64,000 bases of DNA from NCBI GenBank assembly GCA_944386975.1, contig CALXDC010000010.1:1-64000 (forward strand). Direction: 5' to 3'. The notes under the pieces are model-generated. The model worked only from the letters and a program-made list of their open reading frames with translations. It was not told the DNA's origin and searched no databases. The stretch comes from an uncultured Oscillospiraceae bacterium. GTDB lineage: Bacteria; Bacillota; Clostridia; Oscillospirales; Oscillospiraceae. Below are positions 9,357 to 18,212 of this stretch, one piece after another. Position numbers and translations under genes: made by a program. Every line of letters starts with the position of its first letter. The stretch's first letter is position 1.

Positions 9357-10582
9357 ACATCTTATATCTGGACTGCTCCATGGGGGCCGCGGGGGACATG
9401 CTCCTGGCCTCCCTGCTGGAGCTCCATCCGGACCCGGAGGGCTTCCTCCGCCGCCTCAACGGTCTGGGGCTTCCCGGGATCACCGTTACGGTGGAGAAGA
9501 GCGTCCGCCGTGGAATCGCCGGCACCCACGCGGCGGTGAAGGTCTTCGGCCGGGAGGAGGACGACCATGTCCACGGCCATGACCAGACGCATCACCACCA
9601 CGACCATCCCCATGACCACCACGAGCACGGCCGCCATGAGCACCACACCGTGGCGGACATTCTCCATCTCATCGAGACCCTGCCCCTGCCGGAGACGGTG
9701 GGGCAGAAGGCGGCGGAGGTCTACCGCCTTCTGGCGGCAGCGGAGAGCCGGGCCCACGGCGTCACTGTGGACCAGATCCACTTCCACGAGGTGGGGACCC
9801 TGGACGCGGTGGCCGATGTGGTGGGGGTGTGCCTTCTTATGGAGGAGCTCCACCCCGACCTGGTGGCCGCCTCCCCGGTCCACACCGGCTTCGGCCAGGT
9901 CCGGTGCGCCCACGGCCTTCTGCCGGTGCCCGCCCCTGCCACGGCCTATCTCCTGGAGGGGATCCCCATGGCCGCCGGGGCGGTGGAGGGGGAGCTGTGC
10001 ACCCCCACCGGGGCCGCCCTGCTGCGGGCCTTTGTGCAGCAGTGGGGGCCCATGCCCCCCATGACGGTGGAGCGCTGGGGCTGCGGCCTGGGTACTCGGG
10101 ATTTTCCCGGGGCCGCCAACTGCCTGCGCAGCGCCTGGGGCCGCGACGGCGGCGGGGACCAGGTGGTCTGCCTCCAGTGCCAGATGGACGATATCACCGG
10201 AGAGGACCTGGCCTTTGCCGCGGAGCGGCTGATGGAGCTGGGGGCCCTGGACGTGTTTACCACCCCCATCACCATGAAAAAGGGCCGTCCCGGCCATCTC
10301 CTCACCTGCCTTGTCCGGCCGGAGGGGGAGGCGGCGTTGACGGAGGCCATCCTCCGCCACACCACTACCCTGGGCGTCCGGCGGAGCCTCCAGCAGCGGA
10401 CAGTGCTGGAGCGGCGGCAGCGGGAGAGGGACTCGGCCTTAGGGCCGGTGGTCTGGAAGGAGTCCCGGCGGGGAGACCTTTTCCGGGAGAAGCCGGAGTA
10501 CGAGGAGCTGGCCCGGCTGGCCCGGGAGCGGGGGCTCTCTCTGGAGGAGGTCCGCCGTCTGATCCGGGGAGACAAACCATAA
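9353..10582 (+). CDS. larC: Nickel-inserting cyclometallase LarC (unsplit)
   Basis: LarC inserts nickel into the dithiodicarboxylic precursor using CTP, completing the pincer cofactor. The 409-residue protein begins with the family signature ILYLDCSMGAAGDMLL and carries a His-rich nickel-binding stretch of about 30 residues near 65-100 (HGHDQTHHHHDHPHDHH). The C-terminal half has CQMDDITGE and ITMKKGRPGHLL. In Lactiplantibacillus plantarum larC is read through a programmed frameshift; here it is one continuous frame. A strong terminator follows. No larA is in the window. Confidence 0.93.
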   Translation: MNILYLDCSMGAAGDMLLASLLELHPDPEGFLRRLNGLGLPGITVTVEKSVRRGIAGTHAAVKVFGREEDDHVHGHDQTHHHHDHPHDHHEHGRHEHHTVADILHLIETLPLPETVGQKAAEVYRLLAAAESRAHGVTVDQIHFHEVGTLDAVADVVGVCLLMEELHPDLVAASPVHTGFGQVRCAHGLLPVPAPATAYLLEGIPMAAGAVEGELCTPTGAALLRAFVQQWGPMPPMTVERWGCGLGTRDFPGAANCLRSAWGRDGGGDQVVCLQCQMDDITGEDLAFAAERLMELGALDVFTTPITMKKGRPGHLLTCLVRPEGEAALTEAILRHTTTLGVRRSLQQRTVLERRQRERDSALGPVVWKESRRGDLFREKPEYEELARLARERGLSLEEVRRLIRGDKP

Positions 10583-10589
10583 AAACCGG

Positions 10590-10628
10590 GCCCGGCGGGG
10601 GAAAATTTCCCTCGCCGGGCGTTTTTTT
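10590..10628 (+). terminator. Rho-independent terminator of the lar operon
   Basis: GCCCGGCG..GGGA / TCCC..CGCCGGGC stem followed by GTTTTTTT, starting about 10 nt after the larC stop. Confidence 0.88.
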
Positions 10629-10687
10629 CAAAAAACCTGTGAAAGCCCCTGCCGCCAACCGGACGGACGTTTCCTGTCAACAACCGG

Positions 10688-10716
10688 TTGCCATCCCGGG
10701 AGGGGTGGACTATAAT
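10688..10716 (+). promoter_or_regulatory. Sigma-A promoter of the kdgT-like gene
   Basis: TTGCCA (10688-10693), 17 bp spacer, TATAAT (10711-10716), about 80 nt before the start codon. Confidence 0.75.
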
Positions 10717-10796
10717 ACACTCTGACAGGTCCGCCGGACAGCGGCGGACCCATCCCACTGTCCAAACCGGCCGCCTGCCGGAGAAAGGAGACCCCT

Positions 10797-11786
10797 ATGG
10801 CCCATCCCCCCCGCCGCCTGCCCATCTGGAGGACCCTGCAGCGGATTCCCGCCGGGACCATGTTTGTCCCTCTGCTCCTGGGCGCTCTCATCGCCACCCT
10901 GTGCCGGGGCCTTCTGGGCGTCGACCTCTGGGAGATTCTGGGCAGTCCCATGAAGGACCTCTTCTCCTCCAGCGGCCAGATGCTGCTGATCGGGCTTCTG
11001 CTCTTCTGCACCGGCACCCAGCTGCGGCGGCAGGATCTGGAGGCCGCCCTCCACCGTGGGGTCCCCCTGATTCTGGTCCGCCTGACCGCCGCCTATCTCC
11101 TCTCCGCCGCCTTTTACCTGACCTTCGGCCTGGAAGGGGTGGGAGGCATCTCCTTCCTGGCCTTCGTCTGCGCCGTCACCAGCGCCAACGGCGCGTTGTA
11201 CATGGGCATTATCCAGCCCTTCGGCGACGCCAGCGACAAGGCCAATTTCAGCCTCATCACCCTCTGTTCCATGCCCCTGCTGCCGCTGCTGTTTCTGGGC
11301 TTCTTCGGGGCCTCCGCCTCCCTGGCCCAGCAGGCCGTCCAGATTCTCTCCCTGCTGCTCCCCTTCCTTCTGGGGGTGCTTCTGGGCAATCTGGACGAGG
11401 ACATCCGCCGGGTGTTTGCCGGCGGCGGGGCCATGATTCTGCCCTTCCTGGGCTTTCAGTTCGGCTCCACCATCAATTTGCTGGAGGCCTTCCGGATGCT
11501 GCCCCAGGGACTGCTGCTGAGCCTGGTGTTTTTCCTCATCACCATTCTCCCCTCCTACTGCTTCGAGCGCCGGGTCCTCCGGCGGCCGGGCTATGTGTCG
11601 GTGGCCAGCTCCTCCCTGGCGGGGGTGGCCCTGGCCATTCCCACCATGGCCGCCCAGGCAAACCCCGCCCTGGAGGCCTACGCCGGAAATACCGTGGCCA
11701 CCCTGGCCTTCGTCCTCACCGCCACCAACATTCTCTGCCCCTTCCTGACCCGGTGGGAGCTGCGCCGCCACCCCCCGGTCCCCTGA
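10797..11786 (+). CDS. kdgT: 2-keto-3-deoxygluconate permease family transporter
   Basis: A 329-residue polytopic membrane protein of about ten hydrophobic segments. The N-terminus (LQRIPAGTMFVPLLLGALIATL) and GGISFLAFVCAVTSANGALYMGI near 118 match the KdgT family, proton-coupled importers of 2-keto-3-deoxygluconate from pectin and uronate breakdown. No other hexuronate gene is in the window, so the actual substrate is open. It is a single gene with its own promoter and terminator; gagaaaggag ends 6 nt before the ATG. Confidence 0.82.
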   Translation: MAHPPRRLPIWRTLQRIPAGTMFVPLLLGALIATLCRGLLGVDLWEILGSPMKDLFSSSGQMLLIGLLLFCTGTQLRRQDLEAALHRGVPLILVRLTAAYLLSAAFYLTFGLEGVGGISFLAFVCAVTSANGALYMGIIQPFGDASDKANFSLITLCSMPLLPLLFLGFFGASASLAQQAVQILSLLLPFLLGVLLGNLDEDIRRVFAGGGAMILPFLGFQFGSTINLLEAFRMLPQGLLLSLVFFLITILPSYCFERRVLRRPGYVSVASSSLAGVALAIPTMAAQANPALEAYAGNTVATLAFVLTATNILCPFLTRWELRRHPPVP

Positions 11787-11804
11787 CCCCTTCTCCAGTA
11801 AACA

Positions 11805-11834
11805 GCAGCCGCCCCGGGGCGGCTGCTTATTTTC
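11805..11834 (+). terminator. Terminator after the kdgT-like gene
   Basis: Perfect 11 bp palindromic stem GCAGCCGCCCC/GGGGCGGCTGC followed by TTATTTTCT. Confidence 0.75.
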
Positions 11835-11907
11835 TCCAAAGCGCAAAAAGTGAGGCCGCCGGGAAGGGATCTCCTCCCCGGCGGCCCTGCCGTTCCCGCC
11901 GGACGCT

Positions 11908-12405
11908 CTATGCCTCTCGGTCCTGCCGGGCCAGGGCGTCCAGCGTCTCTCCGGCCAGACGGTACACCGTCCACTCCTCCATGGGCTCCGCTCCCAGGGA
12001 CCGGTAAAACCGGATGCTGGGTTCGTTCCAGTCGAGACACCACCACTCCATCCGTCCGCAGCCCCGGTCCCGGGCAATCCGGGCCAGGCGGCACAGGAGA
12101 GCCTTTCCGTAGCCCTTGCCCCGATCCTCCGGCAGCACGTACAGGTCCTCCAGATAGAGGCCGCTGCGGCCTAAGAAGGTGGAGAAGTTGTGGAAGAACA
12201 GGGCGAACCCCACCTCCCGCTCCCCCTCCAGGACGAACAGCACCTCCGCGTGCTTCTCCTGAAAGACCTGCGTCCGCAGCAGCTCCTCCGTGGCCACCAC
12301 CTGATCCGCCATTTTCTCATAGTCCGCCAGACGCCGGATGAAATCCAGCACCAGCTCCGCATCCGCCTCACAGGCGAAACGGAAGGACATTCCGTTTTTT
12401 TCCAT
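11908..12405 (-). CDS. GNAT N-acetyltransferase, diamine-acetyltransferase-like
   Basis: 165 residues covering one GNAT domain: FRFACEADAELVLDFIRRLADYEKM at the N-terminus, GLYLEDLYVLPEDRGKGYGKALL near 85 (acetyl-CoA loop RGKGYG) and MEWWCLDWNEPSIRFYRSLGA near 122. The LADYEKM and SGLYLEDLYV segments resemble the spermidine/spermine (diamine) acetyltransferase subgroup, but the substrate is not proven. The start at 12405 is chosen because gagaggag lies 7 nt upstream; ATGs at 12411 and 12423 are in frame but poorly spaced. It faces the kdgT gene convergently and diverges from mreB. Confidence 0.82.
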   Translation of the reverse strand: MEKNGMSFRFACEADAELVLDFIRRLADYEKMADQVVATEELLRTQVFQEKHAEVLFVLEGEREVGFALFFHNFSTFLGRSGLYLEDLYVLPEDRGKGYGKALLCRLARIARDRGCGRMEWWCLDWNEPSIRFYRSLGAEPMEEWTVYRLAGETLDALARQDREA

Positions 12406-12553
12406 GGTCATGCTCCTCTCCAAAGGCTTTTCCGGCAGTATACCACGGCCGCGAACTCTTGGCTACCCCCTCTTTTGCTCCAAAACCGCAAAGTTCCCAT
12501 CCTTTGCCCGGAAAAACGCCGTGATTTTGGCAATTTGGTCACTGATTATGGCC

Positions 12554-12582
12554 TTGCAAAATTTCTCTCCCATGTTTATAAT
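12554..12582 (+). promoter_or_regulatory. Sigma-A promoter of mreB
   Basis: TTGCAA (12554-12559), 17 bp, TATAAT (12577-12582). The leader to the mreB ATG is about 118 nt and shows no recognisable riboswitch. Confidence 0.75.
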
Positions 12583-12706
12583 CAAAGAACAGGAGTATAA
12601 GCGGGTTTTTCTGCTTAAAATACCAAAAGACTGTACGGGGCGGCGATGCGCACTTGTTTTCCGCCCCACCGGAATAGAACAAATATAATCAGCGAGGTGG
12701 ATTCAA

Positions 12707-13735
12707 ATGTGTGCGTTGGCAAAGGATATCGGCATTGATCTGGGCACCGCGTCCGTTCTGGTCTATGTGAAGGGCAAGGGCGTCATCCTCAACGAGCCCT
12801 CCGTGGTGGCCATTGACAAGAATACCGGCAAGCTTTTGAAGGTGGGCGAGGAGGCCCGCCAGATGCTGGGCCGTACCCCGGGCAACATCGTGGCCATCCG
12901 TCCCCTGCGGGAGGGCGTCATCTCCGACTACGACATGACGGAGCGGATGCTCCGGGAGTTTATCCGGAAGGTCAGCGGCTTCATGCTCTTCAAGCCCCGC
13001 ATCATCATCTGCGTGCCCTCCGGCATCACCGAGGTGGAGGAGCGGGCCGTCATCGACGCCGGCATCCAGGCCGGCGCCCGGAAGGTCTACCTCATCGAGG
13101 AGCCGGTGGCGGCGGCCATCGGCGCGGGCATCGACATCACCAAGCCCGACGGCCACATGGTGGTGGACATCGGCGGCGGCACCAGCGACATCGCCGTCAT
13201 CTCCCTCTCCGGCGTGGTGGAGTCCGCCTCCATCAAGGTGGCCGGCGACCAGTTCAATGAGGCTGTGGTGAAGTACATGCGCCGCAAGCACAACATTCTT
13301 TTGGGCGAGCGCACCGCCGAGGAGATGAAGATGCAGATCGGCTGCGTCTTCCCCAAGGAGGAGGAGGTCACCATGGACGTGAAGGGCCGGTGCCTGCTGA
13401 CCGGTCTACCCAAGACCATCACCGTCACCTCCTCGGAGATGCTGGAGGCCTTTGAGGAGCCCACCGAGCGGATTCTGGAGGTCATCCACTCCGTGCTGGA
13501 GCGGACCCCCCCGGAGCTGGTGGCGGATATCTCCACCAACGGCATTGTCATGACCGGCGGCGGCAGCCTCATCGACGGCTTCGACCGGCTCATCGAGTCC
13601 CGCACCGGCATCACCACCCGGGTGGCCGACGACGCCATCAAGTGCGTGGCCGAGGGCACCGGCAAGAGCCTGGACTGGGTCAGCTCCATGCAGGACGGCA
13701 CCATGAACCTCAGCCGCCGCAAGCAGATGAACTGA
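12707..13735 (+). CDS. mreB: Rod shape-determining protein MreB/Mbl family
   Basis: An actin-like ATPase that forms membrane-associated filaments guiding cell-wall elongation. The 342-residue protein has phosphate-1 KDIGIDLGTASVLVYVKGKG, VDIGGGTSDIAVISL near 152 (phosphate-2) and GIVMTGGGSLIDG near 282 (adenosine motif). Length is normal. The gene is solitary with its own promoter and terminator and no mreC, mreD or minD beside it, so it is more likely an Mbl/MreBH-type paralogue than the mreBCD gene. The ATG follows cgaggtgg; a TTG four codons in would give a more typical N-terminus. Confidence 0.93.
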   Translation: MCALAKDIGIDLGTASVLVYVKGKGVILNEPSVVAIDKNTGKLLKVGEEARQMLGRTPGNIVAIRPLREGVISDYDMTERMLREFIRKVSGFMLFKPRIIICVPSGITEVEERAVIDAGIQAGARKVYLIEEPVAAAIGAGIDITKPDGHMVVDIGGGTSDIAVISLSGVVESASIKVAGDQFNEAVVKYMRRKHNILLGERTAEEMKMQIGCVFPKEEEVTMDVKGRCLLTGLPKTITVTSSEMLEAFEEPTERILEVIHSVLERTPPELVADISTNGIVMTGGGSLIDGFDRLIESRTGITTRVADDAIKCVAEGTGKSLDWVSSMQDGTMNLSRRKQMN

Positions 13736-13751
13736 ATCTTCCTACTTTTTC

Positions 13752-13791
13752 ACCGGAAGGTGGGGAAATCTCCCGCCTTCCGGTATTTTTT
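13752..13791 (+). terminator. Terminator of mreB
   Basis: ACCGGAAGG / CCTTCCGGT stem (13752-13784) followed by ATTTTTTG. Confidence 0.85.
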
Positions 13792-13851
13792 GCGCCTGTT
13801 TTGGTAAAAGTGAGAAGAACCGGAAGATTCCGGGCGCGAGATATGAACAGT

Positions 13852-13946
13852 TTGTTAAAACTTTATCAAATTTAAGAAAAACGTATTGACAAAACTTTCA
13901 CAATACCCTATACTGAGAACCAGCAAGAGCGTTAAAACATTAACAA
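13852..13946 (+). promoter_or_regulatory. Three Rex-like operators around the adhE promoter
   Basis: Three 18-mers share a 7-4-7 layout close to the Rex consensus TTGTGAAnnnnTTCACAA: TTGTTAAAACTTTATCAA (13852-13869), TTGACAAAACTTTCACAA (13886-13903) and GCGTTAAAACATTAACAA (13929-13946). The middle one covers the -35 element and the last lies just downstream of the predicted start. Rex represses fermentation genes until NADH/NAD+ rises, so NADH-induced adhE expression is inferred. No rex gene is in the window. Confidence 0.75.
13886..13914 (+). promoter_or_regulatory. Sigma-A promoter of adhE
   Basis: TTGACA (13886-13891), 17 bp, TATACT (13909-13914). The -35 is embedded in the middle Rex-like operator. 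Confidence 0.85.
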
Positions 13947-13977
13947 ACTTCGAACGACAACGCTTGGAGGTTTTCTT

Positions 13978-16587
13978 ATGATGCAGAACAATTTGGAAGT
14001 CCCCGCCGTCATCGACAGCGCCGAGGCCCTTGCCGCCAAGATGGAGGCCATGCGCGCCGCCCAGCGCCGCTTCGCCTCCTACACCCAGGAGCAAGTGGAC
14101 AAGATTTTCTTTGAGGCCGCCAAGGCCGCCAACATGCAGCGCATCCCTCTGGCCAAGATGGCCGTGGAGGAGACGGGCATGGGCGTGGTGGAGGACAAGG
14201 TCATCAAGAACCACTACGCCGCCGAGTATATCTATAACGCCTACAAGGATCTGAAGACCTGCGGCGTCATCGAGGAGGACCGGGCCTACGGCATCCGAAA
14301 GATCGCCGAGCCGGTGGGACTCATTGCCGCGGTGATTCCCACCACCAACCCCACCTCCACCGCCATCTTCAAGTGCCTCATCGCCCTGAAGACCCGCAAC
14401 GCCATTATCATCTCCCCCCACCCCCGGGCCAAGGGCTGCACCATTGAGGCTGCCCGGATCGTGCTGGAGGCGGCGGTGAAGGCCGGCGCCCCCGAGGGCA
14501 TCATCGGCTGGATCGACGCGCCCAGCCTGGAGCTCACCAACCAGGTCATGCGGGATGCGGACCTGATCCTCGCCACCGGCGGACCCGGCATGGTGAAGGC
14601 GGCCTACTCCTCCGGCAAGCCCGCCGTGGGCGTGGGGGCCGGCAACGTGCCTATCATCATCGACAGCACCGCCGATATCCGCGTGGCGGTGAACTCCATC
14701 ATCCACTCCAAGACCTTCGACAACGGCATGATCTGCGCCAGCGAGCAGTCCGTCACCGTCCTCAGCGACGTGTATGACGCGGTGAAGGCGGAGTTTGCCG
14801 CCCGGGGCTGCTACTTCCTGAAAGGCGACGAGCTGGACAAGGTCCGGAACACCATTTTGATCAACGGCGCTCTCAACGCCAGGATTGTGGGCCAGAGCGC
14901 CGAGACCATCGCGGAGATGGCCGGCGTCACGGTACCGGCTGGCACCAAGATCCTCATGGGCGAGGTGGAGAGCGTGGACGTGAGCGAGGCCTTCGCCCAC
15001 GAGAAGCTGTCCCCGGTACTGGCCATGTACAAGGCGGAGACCTTTGAGGAGGCCGTGGCCAAGGCGGAGCGGCTGGTGGCCGACGGCGGCTACGGCCACA
15101 CCGCGGGCATCTACATTGACACGAAGGAGACGGAGAAGCTCAACGCCTTTGAGGCGGCCATGAAGACCTGCCGCATCCTGGTGAACACCCCCTCCAGCCA
15201 CGGCGGTATCGGCGATCTCTACAACTTCAAGCTGCGGCCCTCCCTGACCCTGGGCTGCGGCAGCTGGGGCGGCAACAGCGTCAGCGAGAACGTAGGCCCC
15301 CTGCAGCTTCTGAACATCAAGACCGTGGCGGAGAGGAGAGAAAATATGCTGTGGCTGCGCACCCCCCAGAAGGTGTATTTCAAGAAGGGCTCCATGCCCG
15401 TGGCCCTCAATGAGCTGCGGGACGTGCTGGGGAAGAAGAAGGCCTTCCTGGTCACCGATTCCTTCCTCTATCAGAACGGCTACACCAAGCCCATCACCGA
15501 CAAGCTCCAGGAGCTGGGCATTGTCTACACCGTGTTCTCCGACGTGCAGCCCGACCCCACCCTGGCCAACGCCCAGGCGGGGGCCAAGGCCATGGCGGCC
15601 TTCCAGCCCGACGTGATCATCGCTCTCGGCGGCGGCAGCGCCATGGACGCCGCCAAGATCATGTGGGTCCTCTATGAGCACCCTGAAGTGGACTTCCAGG
15701 ATCTGGCCATGCGCTTTGTGGATATCCGCAAGAGAGTGTACACCTTCCCCAAGATGGGCGAGAAGGCCTACTTCGTGGCCATTCCCACCTCCTCCGGCAC
15801 CGGCAGCGAGGTGACCCCCTTTGCCGTCATCACCGACCAGGAGACGGGCATCAAGTACCCCCTGGCGGACTACGAGCTGCTGCCCAACATGGCCATTGTG
15901 GACACGGACAACATGATGAGCCAGCCCAAGGGCCTCACCAGCGCCAGCGGCATCGACGTGCTGACCCACGCCCTGGAGGCCTACGCCTCCATGATGGCCA
16001 CCGACTACACCGACGGTCTTGCCCTGAAGGCCATGAAAAATGTCTTCGACTACCTCCCCGCCGCCTACAACGACGGCACCAATGTGGAGGCCCGGCAGAA
16101 GATGGCCGACGCCTCCTGCATGGCGGGCATGGCCTTCGCCAACGCCTTCCTCGGCGTCTGCCACTCCATGGCCCACAAGCTGGGCGCCTTCCACCACCTG
16201 CCCCACGGCGTGGCCAACGCCCTGATGATCTCCCTGGTGGTGCGGTACAACAGCGAGGAGGTTCCCCCCAAGATGGGCACCTTCCCCCAGTACGCCTACC
16301 CCCACACCATGGCCCGCTACGCCGAGTGCGCCCGGTTCTGCGGCATCAGCGCCAAGACCGACGAGGAGGCCGTGGAGAAGCTCATTGCCAAGATCGAGGA
16401 GCTGAAGGCGGCCGTGGGCATCAAGAAGACCATCCGGGACTACGGCGTGGACGAGAAATACTTCCTCGACAACCTGGACGCCATGGCGGAGCAGGCCTTC
16501 GACGACCAGTGCACCGGCGCCAACCCCCGGTACCCTCTGATCAGCGAGATCAAGGACATGTACCTCAAGGCCTACTACGGAGCCTGA
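13978..16587 (+). CDS. adhE: Bifunctional aldehyde-alcohol dehydrogenase
   Basis: AdhE reduces acetyl-CoA to acetaldehyde and then ethanol, re-oxidising two NADH, and forms long spirosome filaments. The 869-residue protein has an N-terminal CoA-acylating aldehyde dehydrogenase with catalytic Cys in NGMICASEQS near 250, a linker near 445, and a C-terminal Fe-dependent alcohol dehydrogenase with ALGGGSAMDAAK near 548, PTSSGTGSEVTPF near 604 and the metal-binding His residues of GVCHSMAHKLGAFHHLPHG near 725. Length is standard. ttggagg lies 9 nt before the first of two adjacent ATGs. Rex-like sites upstream fit redox control. A large open frame on the opposite strand is a GC-bias shadow. Confidence 0.97.
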   Translation: MMQNNLEVPAVIDSAEALAAKMEAMRAAQRRFASYTQEQVDKIFFEAAKAANMQRIPLAKMAVEETGMGVVEDKVIKNHYAAEYIYNAYKDLKTCGVIEEDRAYGIRKIAEPVGLIAAVIPTTNPTSTAIFKCLIALKTRNAIIISPHPRAKGCTIEAARIVLEAAVKAGAPEGIIGWIDAPSLELTNQVMRDADLILATGGPGMVKAAYSSGKPAVGVGAGNVPIIIDSTADIRVAVNSIIHSKTFDNGMICASEQSVTVLSDVYDAVKAEFAARGCYFLKGDELDKVRNTILINGALNARIVGQSAETIAEMAGVTVPAGTKILMGEVESVDVSEAFAHEKLSPVLAMYKAETFEEAVAKAERLVADGGYGHTAGIYIDTKETEKLNAFEAAMKTCRILVNTPSSHGGIGDLYNFKLRPSLTLGCGSWGGNSVSENVGPLQLLNIKTVAERRENMLWLRTPQKVYFKKGSMPVALNELRDVLGKKKAFLVTDSFLYQNGYTKPITDKLQELGIVYTVFSDVQPDPTLANAQAGAKAMAAFQPDVIIALGGGSAMDAAKIMWVLYEHPEVDFQDLAMRFVDIRKRVYTFPKMGEKAYFVAIPTSSGTGSEVTPFAVITDQETGIKYPLADYELLPNMAIVDTDNMMSQPKGLTSASGIDVLTHALEAYASMMATDYTDGLALKAMKNVFDYLPAAYNDGTNVEARQKMADASCMAGMAFANAFLGVCHSMAHKLGAFHHLPHGVANALMISLVVRYNSEEVPPKMGTFPQYAYPHTMARYAECARFCGISAKTDEEAVEKLIAKIEELKAAVGIKKTIRDYGVDEKYFLDNLDAMAEQAFDDQCTGANPRYPLISEIKDMYLKAYYGA

Positions 16588-16623
16588 GCGCCGCAATTCA
16601 TTAAAAAAGGAGGCGAAGTAAGG

Positions 16624-16719
16624 ATGATCACCGAGCGGATGACCAAAACCATGTTGGAGGGCAGCGCCCTTCTTCTGGCGGTGCTGATGCTGGCGTCGTT
16701 CCTTGCCGCCAGTAGATAA
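16624..16719 (+). CDS. Predicted 31-residue membrane peptide after adhE
   Basis: MITERMTKTM followed by about 18 hydrophobic residues and a final Arg. A consensus aaaggagg lies 10 nt upstream and a strong terminator follows 12 nt after the stop, which argues that it is translated from the adhE transcript. The single hydrophobic helix suggests a small membrane protein. No family recognised. Confidence 0.45.
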   Translation: MITERMTKTMLEGSALLLAVLMLASFLAASR

Positions 16720-16730
16720 GAAAGCAGAAA

Positions 16731-16775
16731 GTCCGCTGCAAAACCTGGGTTTTGCAGCGGACCTCTTCTTTTTGT
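16731..16775 (+). terminator. Terminator of the adhE transcript
   Basis: 13 bp perfect stem GTCCGCTGCAAAA / TTTTGCAGCGGAC with a 6 nt loop, then CTCTTCTTTTT. It lies between convergent adhE and rnf transcripts and may act weakly for the minus strand. Confidence 0.88.
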
Positions 16776-16785
16776 GTGTGGGGGC

Positions 16786-17613
16786 TCAGCCCTTCACCAC
16801 GGGGACGACCTTCCCGTCGTCGTGGATGTTCAGCAGAACCTTCCGGGGGCACTTGGTGACACAGGTGCCGCAGGAGGTGCACTTGGTGTAGTCGATCACC
16901 GCCACGCTGTCCACCACATGGATGGCGTCGCTGGGGCAGTTCTTCTCGCACAGCTTGCAGCCGATGCAGCTCACCGCGCAGTTTTTCTTGCTCACCGGAC
17001 CCTTGTCCTTGGAGGAGCACCGCATCATGATGTCGGCGGCGTAGGGCACCTCGATGATCAGGTGGCGGGGACAGGCGGCCATGCACTTGCGGCAGAGGGT
17101 GCACTTTTCCCGGTCCACCTCCGCCACGCCGTATTCGTTGATATGGATGCCGCCGAAGGCGCAGGCCTTCACGCAGCTGCCGAAGCCCAGACAGCCGTAG
17201 GCGCACTCCAGAGGGCCGTTTCCGGCAATTTTCATGGCGCCCACACAGTCCTCAATACCGATATACTCGTACTTCTTGTTGGACCGGCTGCCGCCGGCAC
17301 ACTTGACGAAGGCCACCCGGCGCTCTGCCGACTCCACCTCCACGCCCATGATGGCGGCGATGTGGGTGGTCTGCTCTCCGGAGCAGACGGGGCAGGCGTT
17401 CACCGGGGCGGACCCGGAGGCGATGGCCGAGGCGCAGGCGTCGCAGCCGGCAAAGCCGCAGCCGCCGCAGTTGGCCCCGGGCAGGGTGGCCCGGATCTCC
17501 TCCACACGGGGGTCCTTCTTCACTTCAAAGACTTTGGATGCCACGGCAAGGCCGCCGCCGAACACGACGCCCAGCACGCCCAGCACCAAAACCGCGTACA
17601 ATACAGTCGTCAT
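16786..17613 (-). CDS. rnfB: Rnf complex subunit RnfB
   Basis: RnfB is the ferredoxin-accepting iron-sulfur subunit of the membrane Rnf complex, which couples ferredoxin oxidation and NAD+ reduction to Na+ or H+ export. 275 residues: an N-terminal membrane helix, the CGGCGFAGCDACA cluster near 49, then several ferredoxin-type motifs (CTLCRKCMAACP near 170, CIGCKLCEKNCP near 216, CTSCGTCVTKCP near 246). Last gene of rnfCDGEAB. Confidence 0.95.
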   Translation of the reverse strand: MTTVLYAVLVLGVLGVVFGGGLAVASKVFEVKKDPRVEEIRATLPGANCGGCGFAGCDACASAIASGSAPVNACPVCSGEQTTHIAAIMGVEVESAERRVAFVKCAGGSRSNKKYEYIGIEDCVGAMKIAGNGPLECAYGCLGFGSCVKACAFGGIHINEYGVAEVDREKCTLCRKCMAACPRHLIIEVPYAADIMMRCSSKDKGPVSKKNCAVSCIGCKLCEKNCPSDAIHVVDSVAVIDYTKCTSCGTCVTKCPRKVLLNIHDDGKVVPVVKG

Positions 17614-17624
17614 CTCGCCCCTCC

Positions 17625-18212
17625 TTAAAAGATCTGCAGGCCGCTGAAGCCGGAGAAGGCCAGGGCCATGAGACCGGCGGTGATCAGGGCGATGGGGAAG
17701 CCCTCAAAGCACTTGGGGGTCTCCGCGTTGAAGGCCAGACGCTCCCGGATGCTGGCGAACAGCACAATGGCCAGCAGGAAGCCCACGCCGCCGGTGAGAC
17801 CGTAGACCACCGACTCGATGAAGTTGTAGTTCTCCTGGACGTTCAGCAGCACCACACCCAGCACCGCGCAGTTGGTGGTGATAAGGGGCAGATACACGCC
17901 CAGGGCCTCGTACAGGGAGGGGATGGTCTTCTGGAGGAACATCTCCACAAACTGCACCAGGGCGGCGATGACCAGGATGAAGGTCACCGTCTGCATGAAC
18001 TCCATGTCCAGCTTCACCAGAAGGAGGTTCACCGGATAGCACAGGGCGCTGGCAAGGCCCATGACAAAGATCACGGCGAAGCCCATGCCCACGGCGGTGT
18101 CCATCTTCTTGCTGACGCCCATGAAGGGGCAGATGCCGAGGAACTGGACCAGGATGAAGTTGTTGACCAGAATCGCCCCTAAGGCGATGGTCAAAAGGGT
18201 CTGCCAATCCAT
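17625..18212 (-). CDS. rnfA: Rnf complex subunit RnfA
   Basis: 195-residue polytopic membrane subunit of about six helices. The N-terminus [27 protein letters not shown] and [15 protein letters not shown] near 111 are family signatures; the paired Cys residues (CPFMG, TNCA) match those proposed to hold an intramembrane Fe-S cluster together with RnfE. Its ATG overlaps the rnfE stop by one base, so the two are translationally coupled. Confidence 0.95.
   Translation of the reverse strand: MDWQTLLTIALGAILVNNFILVQFLGICPFMGVSKKMDTAVGMGFAVIFVMGLASALCYPVNLLLVKLDMEFMQTVTFILVIAALVQFVEMFLQKTIPSLYEALGVYLPLITTNCAVLGVVLLNVQENYNFIESVVYGLTGGVGFLLAIVLFASIRERLAFNAETPKCFEGFPIALITAGLMALAFSGFSGLQIF

Noticed and set aside
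9353-10582. Programmed frameshift in larC
   Set aside because: The gene is a single uninterrupted 409-codon frame, so no frameshift is needed.
13855-16596. 913-codon open frame opposite adhE
   Set aside because: GC-rich third-position bias of adhE leaves the antisense frame open; its Gly/Val/His-rich product matches no protein pattern and has no ribosome site.
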